From: an uncultured Burkholderiales bacterium
Lineage (GTDB): Bacteria; Pseudomonadota; Gammaproteobacteria; Burkholderiales; Burkholderiaceae_D
NCBI GenBank assembly: GCA_937872165.1
Contig: CALMOR010000225.1
Location: 29,676-43,641, forward strand
Direction: 5' to 3'
DNA length: 13,966 nt
This document shows positions 1 to 6,497 of the stretch, in pieces. Under the pieces are notes generated by a model. That model was not told where the DNA came from. It saw nothing but the letters and a program-made list of their open reading frames with translations, and searched no databases. How positions within the stretch are numbered: the first letter of the stretch is position 1; every line of letters begins with the position of its first letter. A program made the translations under genes and the position numbers.

Positions 1-456
1 ACCGTCGCACGCGACGGGCGGCTGCCCCCGTTCGCGCTCTTCGACGTCGACGACGCGATGAAGGTGATGCGGGAGGAGGTGTTCGGCCCGCTGCTGCCGG
101 TCGTCGCCTATCGCACGCTCGACGAGGCCATCGCCTACGTCAATGCACGCGCGCGACCGCTCGCGCTGTACTGGTTCGGGCGCAGCGCGAGCGAGCGCGA
201 CGCGGTGCTCGCCCGGACCGTGTCGGGCGGCGTGACGATCAACGACTGCCTCTTCCACGTCGCGCAGGAGGCCCTGCCGTTCGGCGGGGTCGGCGCGAGC
301 GGCCACGGGCGCTACCACGGCGAGCACGGCTTCGGGACCTTCAGCCAGGACAAGCCTGTCTTCGTGCAGTCGCGCTGGACGGGAACGGGGATGATGGCGC
401 CGCCGTACGGGACCACCTTCGCTCGGCTCGCGAAGTGGCTGGGGATCGAGACCTGA
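1..456 (+). CDS. Aldehyde dehydrogenase, C-terminal part (coniferyl aldehyde dehydrogenase-like); 5' end outside window
   Basis: The reading frame is open from base 1 and ends at TGA 454-456, giving the last 151 residues of an NAD(P)-dependent aldehyde dehydrogenase. Seen: the EEVFGPLLPVV block near residues 25-33 of the fragment, the YVNARARPLALYWF segment, GGVTINDCLFHVAQ, and the PFGGVGASGHGRYHG signature near residues 93-107. This wording, with GxxRYHGxxGFxTFS, matches the class-3-like coniferyl aldehyde dehydrogenase group, which oxidises aromatic or long-chain aldehydes to acids. The catalytic Cys and the nucleotide-binding region would lie upstream of the window and cannot be checked. 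The ATG at 58 is an internal Met, not the start. The exact substrate cannot be told from this part; a fatty-aldehyde dehydrogenase is the main alternative. Confidence 0.93.
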   Translation, partial: TVARDGRLPPFALFDVDDAMKVMREEVFGPLLPVVAYRTLDEAIAYVNARARPLALYWFGRSASERDAVLARTVSGGVTINDCLFHVAQEALPFGGVGASGHGRYHGEHGFGTFSQDKPVFVQSRWTGTGMMAPPYGTTFARLAKWLGIET

Positions 457-513
457 GCGGCGGACGCGGCAGGGCGCCGACGACGTTCGGGCAGGTCGGG
501 GGCGCGCAGGACT

Positions 514-528
514 CGCCTGCCGCAGGCG
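514..528 (+). terminator. Small GC-rich hairpin after the aldehyde dehydrogenase gene
   Basis: CGCCTG-CCG-CAGGCG forms a perfect 6-bp stem with a 3-nt loop, 57 nt past the aldehyde dehydrogenase stop and about 80 nt before the DHH gene. No T-run follows, so it is at best a weak or Rho-assisted terminator. In DNA this GC-rich, short hairpins also arise by chance. Confidence 0.25.
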
Positions 529-605
529 CGCGACGCGTGCGGCCTCAAGGTGGGCCCGGTTCGGCCGATAGGCATGGAGTAGCGCTCACGCCATCGGAGA
601 ACCGC

Positions 606-1568
606 ATGCCGCACGAAACGACCAAGTACCGCCTTCTGACCCGCAGCGACATGGACGGCCTGGTCTGCGCGGTGCTGCTGAAGGAGATGGACATGCTGGG
701 CGAGATCGTCTTCGTCCATCCGAAGGACATGCAGGACGGCAAGGTCGCCGTGACCGGCAACGACATCATCACCAACCTGCCGTACGTGCCCGGCTGCGGC
801 CTCTGCTTCGACCACCATGCCAGCGAGGCCGTGCGCAACAGCGGCAGGCCGACGCCCAATTACATCCTCATGCCCCACGCCAAGTCGGCGGCCCGGGTGG
901 TCTACGACCACTTCGGCGGCAGCGCGCGCTTTCCGCGGGTCAGTACCGAGATGATGGAAGCGGTGGACAAGGCCGACTCGGCCGGCTTCGACATCGACGA
1001 CGTGCTCGACCCGAAGGGATGGGAGCTGCTGTCCTTCCTGATGGACGCGCGTACCGGTCTCGGCCGCTTCCACACGTTCCGCGTCAGCAACTACCGGTTG
1101 ATGATGACGCTGATCGACTGCTGCCGGGACATGAGCATCGAACGCATCCTCGAACTGCCCGACGTGAAGGAGCGCGTGGACCTGTTCTTCGCGCAGCACG
1201 AGCTGTTCCGTGCGCAGATCCGGCGCGTCGCCGAAGTCCACGACAACCTCGTGGTGCTCGACCTGCGGCAGGAGGCGACCATCCATGCCGGCAACCGCTT
1301 CGTCGTGTACGCCATGTACCCGCAGTGCGACATCAGCCTCCACGTCCTGTGGGGCCGCGAGAAGCTCAACACGGTCTACACGGTCGGCAAGTCGATCTTC
1401 GATCGCGGCTGTCCGGTGGACGTGGGCACGCTGATGCTCGGCCATGGTGGAGGCGGCCACCACGCGGCCGGGACGTGCCAGGGGTCGAACGAAGGCGCCG
1501 ACGCGATGAAGGCGGAGCTGATCGGGGAGATCGTCAGGCTGTCGCACGAAGAGGCGACCCCCGCTTGA
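606..1568 (+). CDS. DHH-family phosphoesterase (exopolyphosphatase-like)
   Basis: A 320-residue cytoplasmic protein of the DHH/DHHA1 metal-dependent phosphoesterase superfamily, which includes RecJ, NrnA-type nanoRNases and family II pyrophosphatases; close relatives are often labelled 'exopolyphosphatase' without biochemical proof. Seen: motif I RSDMDGLV (Asp15, Asp17), the DHH motif at residues 69-71 within CFDHHASE, and the C-terminal substrate-binding GHGGGGHHAAGTC at about 279-291. The frame is open back to 435, but ATG 606 is chosen because GGAGA (596-600) sits 5 nt upstream and residues from MPHETTKYRL align with how the family begins. It is probably a separate transcription unit, as 149 nt separate it from the preceding gene. 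It converges on the EamA gene with a 27-nt gap. The substrate (polyphosphate, short RNA or a cyclic-dinucleotide product) cannot be decided from sequence. Confidence 0.9.
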   Translation: MPHETTKYRLLTRSDMDGLVCAVLLKEMDMLGEIVFVHPKDMQDGKVAVTGNDIITNLPYVPGCGLCFDHHASEAVRNSGRPTPNYILMPHAKSAARVVYDHFGGSARFPRVSTEMMEAVDKADSAGFDIDDVLDPKGWELLSFLMDARTGLGRFHTFRVSNYRLMMTLIDCCRDMSIERILELPDVKERVDLFFAQHELFRAQIRRVAEVHDNLVVLDLRQEATIHAGNRFVVYAMYPQCDISLHVLWGREKLNTVYTVGKSIFDRGCPVDVGTLMLGHGGGGHHAAGTCQGSNEGADAMKAELIGEIVRLSHEEATPA

Positions 1569-1595
1569 GGCGGACCCGCGCCGCGGACCGGCGTC

Positions 1596-2438
1596 CTACG
1601 CGAGCTTGATCGACGCCACGCCCGCCAGGATGATGCCGGCGGCCACCGGGCGACTCCAGCCGAGCCGCTCCTTCAGGACGAGGGCCGAGATGGCGGTGCC
1701 GAAGACGATCGCCGTCTCGCGCAGCGCGGCGACCGTGGCGACGGGAGCCCGGGTCATCGCCCACAGCACGAGGACGTAGGCGCCGAGCGTGCACGCGCCA
1801 CCGATCAGGCCGAAGTACCAGCGCCGCGCGAAGTGGTCGATCAGTTCGGCCCGTCGCCGCAGCAGCGGCCAGCAGAGGATCGCGGGAGCCGTCAGCAGGA
1901 ACATCCACATCGTATATGCGACCGGCTCGCCGGACAGTCGCACGCCATGGCCGTCGACCAGCGTGTAGGCGGCGATCGCGAACGCGTTGACGAGGGCGAG
2001 GCGGACCGTGCGGACGGACCGCCCGTCCGCCCGCCGGTCCGTCCACAGCATGCCGAGGATGCCACCGCAGATCAGGACGATGCCGGTCCAGGCACCGGGG
2101 CCCAGTCGCTCTCCGATCAACGGCCCGGTCGCGAGCGCGACCAGGAGCGGCGGCGTGCCCCGCATCAGCGGATAGGCCTGGCTCATCTCGCCGCTGCGGT
2201 ACGACGCACCCGTCAGCACGAAATAGGCGACGTGGAGGCCTACCGACGCGATGAGATAGATCCGGCTTTCCGGACCGGGCAGCGGAAGGAACGGCACCAC
2301 CGGCAGCGACAGTACCGCGGCGCCGCTCGTGACCAGCACGATGTCGAGGAACTGGTCCGGACCGGACTTCACGTCGGCATTCCAGCTGGCATGCAGCAAG
2401 GCCGCGAAGAGGACGAGCAGCAGCACGGTGACGGACAA
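1596..2438 (-). CDS. EamA/DMT-family membrane transporter
   Basis: A 280-residue, highly hydrophobic inner-membrane protein with about ten predicted helices in two related halves, the usual drug/metabolite-transporter layout of two EamA domains. Seen: an N-terminal helix ending in LLHASWNADVK, the motif SQAYPLMRGTPPLLV around residues 86-100 ending in GERLGPGAW, and the second-half repeat PVATVAALRETAIVFG...LKERLGWSRP (about 232-264). The LHASWNA wording recalls a family described as phosphonate-utilisation-associated membrane proteins, but no phosphonate gene is nearby, so I do not assign a substrate. The start is TTG at 2438: AGGAGG (2447-2452) lies 8 nt upstream and no ATG fits the N-terminal helix. 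The final residues are ASIKLA. Confidence 0.9.
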   Translation of the reverse strand: MSVTVLLLVLFAALLHASWNADVKSGPDQFLDIVLVTSGAAVLSLPVVPFLPLPGPESRIYLIASVGLHVAYFVLTGASYRSGEMSQAYPLMRGTPPLLVALATGPLIGERLGPGAWTGIVLICGGILGMLWTDRRADGRSVRTVRLALVNAFAIAAYTLVDGHGVRLSGEPVAYTMWMFLLTAPAILCWPLLRRRAELIDHFARRWYFGLIGGACTLGAYVLVLWAMTRAPVATVAALRETAIVFGTAISALVLKERLGWSRPVAAGIILAGVASIKLA

Positions 2439-2446
2439 CGGCGGGC

Positions 2447-2452
2447 CCTCCT
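2447..2452 (-). promoter_or_regulatory. Ribosome-binding site fixing a TTG start
   Basis: On the minus strand AGGAGG is followed by an 8-nt spacer and then TTG at 2438. This near-perfect Shine-Dalgarno is the main reason for accepting the uncommon TTG start of the EamA transporter. Confidence 0.7.
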
Positions 2453-2496
2453 GAGGCCTCGATTCGGCATCGGACGCGCGGTGCCGGTCGTGCGCC

Positions 2497-2521
2497 CGGC
2501 TCGACGCTTCCCGTCGAGCCG
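2497..2521 (-). terminator. Strong hairpin between DUF5519 gene and transporter gene
   Basis: CGGCTCGACG, a 5-nt loop and CGTCGAGCCG form a perfect 10-bp stem, 25 nt past the stop of the DUF5519 gene and 58 nt before the transporter start codon. No T-tract follows on the minus strand, so it is not a textbook intrinsic terminator. It could end or attenuate the upstream transcript or protect its 3' end. It is the strongest hairpin I found in the window. Confidence 0.45.
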
Positions 2522-2546
2522 AGGACGAGCGACGGACGAGGAGCGG

Positions 2547-2948
2547 TCAGTACCCTTCCGCTAGCGTCCGCAGATGCTCGTAGTTCCGACGAAACAGCGC
2601 GACTGCCGCCTCCGTCCCGATGCGGGCCACGTCTTCCTCGACCCAGCCCTGCTGGTAACGGAACGGCTTCGCGGCCTGCTCGGCGATCAAGGCCTTCCCG
2701 AGGTCGGGACCGGTGGCGAGGTGGATCGAGCCGTCGAGATGGACGTGGCCGACTTCCTCTTCGCCCAGATAGAAGTCGACGCCGTCCGGCCGCGACCGAT
2801 CCGACAGGTCCCAATGGACCGTCGCGGCGATACCCGGCCAGCCGGATACCGCGTCGACGACGACGCGCAACGGACCATCGAGCGCGGGCGGCGGTCCGAT
2901 GGGCCCCTTCTCGGAGCGGGGCAACGTGCTTCTCGATTCGATGTCCAT
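2547..2948 (-). CDS. DUF5519 ('luciferase-domain') small protein
   Basis: A 133-residue soluble protein with no signal peptide or membrane segment. The layout GWPGI...VHWDL...GVDFYLGEEEVGHVHLDGSIHLATGPDLGKALI...GWVEEDV resembles the family annotated as 'luciferase family protein' (DUF5519). The name comes from distant similarity to a domain of dinoflagellate luciferase and has no demonstrated meaning in bacteria. Visible traits are the conserved E-x-G-H-x-H centre (His68, His70), the adjacent HLDG, and a C-terminal amphipathic helix RRNYEHLRTLAEGY. Start ATG 2948 is well supported: AAGGAG (2956-2961) lies 7 nt upstream. It is probably transcribed from its own promoter in the 333-nt gap behind it. 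Function is unknown. Confidence 0.8.
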   Translation of the reverse strand: MDIESRSTLPRSEKGPIGPPPALDGPLRVVVDAVSGWPGIAATVHWDLSDRSRPDGVDFYLGEEEVGHVHLDGSIHLATGPDLGKALIAEQAAKPFRYQQGWVEEDVARIGTEAAVALFRRNYEHLRTLAEGY

Positions 2949-3281
2949 GATTCCACTCCTTGCGATGGGCGACCTCGCTCGAAGACTCGTCGACGGCGAT
3001 CACCGGCGATGGCCCGCGACCGACCTCAGAGCACGCGGCCGAGCGAACGACGACACGACCTTCATGATCCTTCGTCGTGCGCCCTTCGGCCATCGGAGGT
3101 CGTAGTAGCCGAGCGACCGCTCTCGCTATCGCACGTCTGGCCGGATCATGTCGGCGATCGCCTGCGGGCACGAAGGTCATGCCGGTGATCAGGTGGGGCC
3201 GGTCGATCGCACCGTCGCGACCGATGCGCTCGCAGGGATCGACCGGGCCCGGCGACGCGGCCCCTCGCGGTCGACGCCGCA
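2949..3281. other. 333-bp stretch without a recognisable gene
   Basis: It lies between the stop of the beta-propeller gene and the start of the DUF5519 gene, both on the minus strand. Open frames cross it on both strands, but none resembles a known protein or has a good ribosome-binding site. A 10-bp inverted repeat (CCGGTCGATC at 3199-3208, GATCGACCGG at 3237-3246, 28-nt spacer) sits just past the propeller stop; its long loop makes it a poor terminator. A promoter for the DUF5519 gene is expected here, but I cannot point to clear -35/-10 boxes. Confidence 0.5.
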
Positions 3282-4532
3282 TCAACGCAGGTTGCCGGTA
3301 TGCCCCAGCGAGTAGCGGCCCGGCTGCGGCCAGACCGTGAGGCCGTGCGGCTCGCGTCCCACCGCGACCTGCGCGACCGCCCCGCTGGTCGTGTCGAAGC
3401 GATAGACGACGTCGTCGTAGCGACCCGACAGCCACAGGAAGCGGCCGTCGGCGCTGACGTTGCCCATGTCGGGACTGCCGCCGCCGGGGACCGGCCAGCG
3501 CGCGACGACCTTCTCGGTCGCGAAGTCGACGACGGTGACGTCGCCCGCGCCGTGGCGGCTGCCGTGGATCAGGTGCGAGCCGCGATCGGCGACGTACAGC
3601 CGCTTGCCGTCGCGGCTCGGATAGATGCCGTGCGTGCCGACGCCGGTCGGGATGAAGCCCACTTCCGTGAACGCCGCGCTGTCGATGACGTGCAGGCCGT
3701 CGGCGGCCATGTCGGCCACGTAGAAGCGGCGGCCGTCCGGCGAGCTCTTGATGTCCTGCGGCATGCCCTTCCGCGTCGAGCAGATCTCGGTGGCCGGACC
3801 GTCCAGCGTCTGCGGCGCTGCCTTGAAGCGCGTCTTCGGCATCGTCAGCTTGAGATAGCCGACGACCTCGCGTTTGACGAAGTCGATCTTCGCGAGGCTG
3901 CCGTCGAACTCGCACGTGAAGATCGCGAAGCGGCCGTCGATGGAGAACTCGCCGTGATTGATGCCGCCGCAGCGCGGCGCGTCGATCGAATACTGCAAAG
4001 CCATCGTGTGGGGATCGCGCAGGTCGAGACGATGTCGAGCCTCGGCGACGATGATCGCCGACTTGCCGTCCGGCGTGAAATAGATGTTGTACGGATCGTC
4101 GACCGCGACCGGTGCGCCCGGCTTGCCGGTGCGCGGATCGATCGGCGTCAGGCTGCCGTCGTTGCGACGCTCCGCGTTGTTCGCGACCCACAACGTGCGC
4201 AGGTCCCACGACGGGACGACGTGCTGCGGCCCGGTGCCGACCGGGAAGCGGTCGACGACCTTCATCTCGATCGGGTCGATCACGTAGACATCGTCGGAGC
4301 GCAGGTTCGGCACGTAGATGCGCTCGAGGTCGCCGCGCACGGCCGGGCTCATCTGCGCGATCGCATGGGTCTCGCTGTAGAGGTCGTTCGCGTTCACGAC
4401 TGGCGGCATCCCCGGCAACGACGCGGCGGGCGCGACGTCGGCGCCGAGCCCGTCGCGCGCGACGATCGCGAACGCGAAAGCGGCCGCGACGAGGCCGAGG
4501 AGAAAGGACTGCCGGGACGAAACCTTGATCAT
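3282..4532 (-). CDS. Exported YVTN-family beta-propeller protein
   Basis: A 416-residue protein with an N-terminal signal peptide (basic MIKVSSR, then a hydrophobic run at about 9-25, probable cleavage near residue 31), so periplasmic or surface-exposed. The rest is a string of YVTN/YncE-like blades: RIYVPNLRSDDVYVIDP, TLWVANNAERRNDG, RFYVADMAADGLHVID, RLYVADRGSH and DVTVVDFATEKVV, probably closing one seven-bladed propeller. Recurring His sites (PQHVV, INHGEF, GTHGIYPSRDG, EPHGLTV) and single Cys residues at 188, 207 and 251 are visible. Relatives include surface-layer and quinohaemoprotein-associated propellers, mostly of unknown function. The start lies 2 nt after the creatininase-like stop with no clear ribosome-binding site of its own, which suggests translational coupling. 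Confidence 0.88.
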   Translation of the reverse strand: MIKVSSRQSFLLGLVAAAFAFAIVARDGLGADVAPAASLPGMPPVVNANDLYSETHAIAQMSPAVRGDLERIYVPNLRSDDVYVIDPIEMKVVDRFPVGTGPQHVVPSWDLRTLWVANNAERRNDGSLTPIDPRTGKPGAPVAVDDPYNIYFTPDGKSAIIVAEARHRLDLRDPHTMALQYSIDAPRCGGINHGEFSIDGRFAIFTCEFDGSLAKIDFVKREVVGYLKLTMPKTRFKAAPQTLDGPATEICSTRKGMPQDIKSSPDGRRFYVADMAADGLHVIDSAAFTEVGFIPTGVGTHGIYPSRDGKRLYVADRGSHLIHGSRHGAGDVTVVDFATEKVVARWPVPGGGSPDMGNVSADGRFLWLSGRYDDVVYRFDTTSGAVAQVAVGREPHGLTVWPQPGRYSLGHTGNLR

Positions 4533-4534
4533 GG

Positions 4535-5365
4535 TCAGCGAAGTCGAGGGGAGGAAGAGGGTGCGCTCTGGGTCGAGGATGCCGTGATCGCACGGATCGC
4601 CGCGACGGACGACCGGACGATCTGCGCGACGCCGATCTCGCCGAGCGCGGCACCGGCGCGGCGCGGGTCGCCGGCCACGCCGGGATAGCGCGTCGCGGGA
4701 TCGGCGAGGACCTCGGCGCGCACCAGCGACGGATCGACCGCGAGCGCCAGCGACGTATCGGCGAGACCCGCGTGCGTGCCGATCTCCGCGCGCCCGTAGC
4801 CACGGCGCATCAGTTCATCGGCATAGGGATCCTGGGCGACATCGTAGTACACGGCGAGTGCCTCGACGCGGCACGACGGGTCGCTCCGCCATTCCCGCTG
4901 CAGCCTCTCCGCGACCCTTGCCTCGCTCTTCTGATAGCCGCCGTGGTCGCCGACGAAGAAGACGTAGCGGAAGCCGTGCTGCTTCAGGCTGCGTGCGGCA
5001 CCTTCGAGGATCGCGTCGAACGCCGCGTCCGGCACCGAGATCGTCCCGCTCCAGCGCATGTGCCCGGCCGGCGGCCGGATCGATCCTTCGGGCACGTACG
5101 CGATGACGGGCGCGACGATCGCGTCGCCGAGTCGCGCCGCGATGCGTCCGGCCAGGATCCGCACGCGCACGTTGTGCTTGCCGAGCGTCATGTGCGGGCC
5201 GTTCTGCTCGGTGCCGCCGATGGGGACCAGCGCGACCGTCGCGCCGGCGGCGATGCGGTGCGCGAGTTCCGGCGACGTGAGGTCCTCCAGATACACGCTG
5301 GCGGCCGTCGTCGCGCACGGCGCGAGACAGAGCACCACGACGATCGCGCGGACGAGAAAGCGCAT
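4535..5365 (-). CDS. Exported creatininase-family hydrolase
   Basis: A 276-residue member of the creatininase (creatinine amidohydrolase) superfamily, metal-dependent amide hydrolases that also include MftE and FAPy deformylases. Seen: a signal peptide MRFLVRAIVVVLCLAPCATTAA, the core GGTEQNGPHMTLGKHN (51-65), GTISVPD (107-113), FVGDHGGYQ (137-145) and GTHAGLADTSLAL (197-209). Compared with the usual EQHGPH...GTD ligands, Asn55 replaces His and His64 sits where Asp is expected, so the metal site may be altered. ATG 5365 is chosen for the classic signal peptide, with GAGG at 5375-5378. An in-frame ATG at 5437 overlaps the YbaK-like stop (ATGA) and has GGGAGG 6 nt upstream; it would add 24 residues. 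The mature protein is the same either way. The substrate is unknown. Confidence 0.85.
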   Translation of the reverse strand: MRFLVRAIVVVLCLAPCATTAASVYLEDLTSPELAHRIAAGATVALVPIGGTEQNGPHMTLGKHNVRVRILAGRIAARLGDAIVAPVIAYVPEGSIRPPAGHMRWSGTISVPDAAFDAILEGAARSLKQHGFRYVFFVGDHGGYQKSEARVAERLQREWRSDPSCRVEALAVYYDVAQDPYADELMRRGYGRAEIGTHAGLADTSLALAVDPSLVRAEVLADPATRYPGVAGDPRRAGAALGEIGVAQIVRSSVAAIRAITASSTQSAPSSSPRLR

Positions 5366-5433
5366 CGCGCGACACCTCGCTCGTCGAGCGGCGGCGGCGC
5401 ATGGGCCGCCCGATCCGCGACATCGGCCCTCGC

Positions 5434-5898
5434 TCATCGGTTTCCTCCCACGTCCACCCCCTCGGCACCTGCCAGTCTCGCCAGGCGCTCCGGGTCGACC
5501 CTGATCGCCGCGTGAAGCGATCCCGCGGCCGGCAGCACCTCGGCGTACCGCCGCAGCGCGACCTCCGCGAACACCCGCAACGGCGCGGGCAAGCCGAACG
5601 GACACACGCCGCCCACCGGATGGCTCGTCCACGCTTCGACCTCGTCGGCAACCAGCATCTTCGCCTTCACGCCGAAGCGGGCCTTGTACTTGGCATTGTC
5701 GATGCGGGCGTCGCCGCCGAGGACCAGCAGCACGACCTCGTCGCGCACCCACAGCGCGAGCGTCTTGGCGATCTGGCCGGTCGCGAGGCCGTGCGCGGCC
5801 GCGGCGAGCGCGACCGTGGCCGTGCTCGTCCCGACATCGACGATGCGCAGGTCCGGCGCGTGCTCGACGAGGAAGGCCGCGACCGACTGACGGCTCAT
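5434..5898 (-). CDS. YbaK/EbsC-family protein (aminoacyl-tRNA deacylase-like)
   Basis: A 154-residue cytoplasmic protein with a single YbaK/EbsC (ProX/INS) domain. Characterised members hydrolyse mischarged tRNA such as Cys-tRNA-Pro or Ala-tRNA-Pro. Seen: GQIAKTLAL with the conserved Lys45, the VLGGDARIDNAKYK strand-helix unit, and the family signature HPVGGVCPFGLP at 93-104. The length is normal for stand-alone members. Start ATG 5898 lies 25 nt after the glutathione peroxidase stop; a GGGAGG stands 13 nt upstream, slightly far. Its final codons form part of the GGGAGG that precedes the possible ATG 5437 start of the next gene. Which mischarged tRNA it edits cannot be told from sequence. Confidence 0.9.
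   Translation of the reverse strand: MSRQSVAAFLVEHAPDLRIVDVGTSTATVALAAAAHGLATGQIAKTLALWVRDEVVLLVLGGDARIDNAKYKARFGVKAKMLVADEVEAWTSHPVGGVCPFGLPAPLRVFAEVALRRYAEVLPAAGSLHAAIRVDPERLARLAGAEGVDVGGNR
5444..5449 (-). promoter_or_regulatory. Ribosome-binding site for a possible upstream start of the creatininase-like gene
   Basis: GGGAGG followed 6 nt later by ATG at 5437, which overlaps the YbaK-like stop as ATGA. It is better spaced than the GAGG in front of ATG 5365, so the longer protein (24 extra residues, Cys- and Arg-rich before the signal sequence) remains possible. Confidence 0.45.
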
Positions 5899-5923
5899 GC
5901 GCTGCGGCGAGCCTCCCGGTCGC

Positions 5924-6424
5924 TCAGGCCTTCAACAGCTTCTCGATGTCCTTCTTCATCGCATCGGGACGCGTCGTCGGCGCGTATCGATCGACGACCC
6001 TGCCGTCGCGGCCGACGAGGAATTTCGTGAAGTTCCACTTGATGTCCTTGGTGCCGAGAAGACCGGGCGCCGCGCTCTTGAGGTACTGGAAGAGCGGATG
6101 GGCGCCGTCGCCGTTGACGTCGACCTTCTCGAACATCGGGAAGGTCACGCCGAAGTTCTTCTCGCAGAACTGCGCGATGTCGTCGCTGCCGCCGGGCTCC
6201 TGCCCGCCGAACTGGTTGCACGGGAAGGCGAGCACCTCGAAACCCCGGTCGCGATATTTCTCGTAGACCTCTTCGAGCCCCTGGTACTGCGGCGTGAACC
6301 CGCACTGGCTCGCGGTGTTGACGATCAGCAGCACCTTGCCCTTCGTCGCCGCGAGGTCGGCCTGCTCGCCACCGAGCGAGGTTGCCGAAAAATCGTAGAT
6401 GCTCGTCGTGCCGTCCGTCGTCAT
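5924..6424 (-). CDS. Glutathione peroxidase family protein (thiol peroxidase)
   Basis: A 166-residue cytoplasmic Cys-type glutathione peroxidase (BtuE/Gpx4-like) that reduces H2O2 and organic hydroperoxides. Seen: ASQCGFTPQY with peroxidatic Cys41 (Cys, not selenocysteine), NQFGGQEPG with Gln75, and KWNFTKFL with Trp130 and Asn131, which together complete the usual Cys-Gln-Trp-Asn tetrad. Cys87 in QFCEKNFGVTFPMF sits where thioredoxin-dependent members carry a possible resolving Cys, so thioredoxin may be the real electron donor. The length is typical. Start ATG 6424 has GGGAGG (6430-6435) 5 nt upstream. That site is also the 3' arm of a small hairpin, which could limit ribosome access. It is the first gene of a minus-strand run with the YbaK-like, creatininase-like and propeller genes. 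Confidence 0.95.
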   Translation of the reverse strand: MTTDGTTSIYDFSATSLGGEQADLAATKGKVLLIVNTASQCGFTPQYQGLEEVYEKYRDRGFEVLAFPCNQFGGQEPGGSDDIAQFCEKNFGVTFPMFEKVDVNGDGAHPLFQYLKSAAPGLLGTKDIKWNFTKFLVGRDGRVVDRYAPTTRPDAMKKDIEKLLKA

Positions 6425-6430
6425 GGCGTC

Positions 6431-6446
6431 CTCCCGAAGACGGGAG
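6431..6446 (-). promoter_or_regulatory. Hairpin covering the glutathione peroxidase ribosome-binding site
   Basis: On the minus strand CTCCCG-TCTT-CGGGAG makes a perfect 6-bp stem with a 4-nt loop. Its 3' arm contains most of the GGGAGG Shine-Dalgarno of the glutathione peroxidase gene. It may restrain translation, or be a terminator remnant after pilU; there is no T-run. Confidence 0.35.
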
Positions 6447-6497
6447 CATAGCGGACGCGAAAACGGGACGCGGAGCGGGCGACGGGGCGCGGCGACC

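Noticed and set aside
312..1547. Minus-strand 411-codon frame opposite the DHH gene
   Set aside because: Arg/His/Val-rich composition and no family match; the plus-strand DHH motifs explain the region.
3300..4688. Plus-strand 462-codon frame opposite the beta-propeller gene
   Set aside because: Asp/Arg/Ala-rich antisense shadow of the propeller blades, without motifs.
1534..4803. Very long minus-strand open frame (1089 codons)
   Set aside because: It is a shadow frame produced by high GC: Arg/Pro/Gly-rich, crossing three well-supported genes in other frames, with no recognisable domain.
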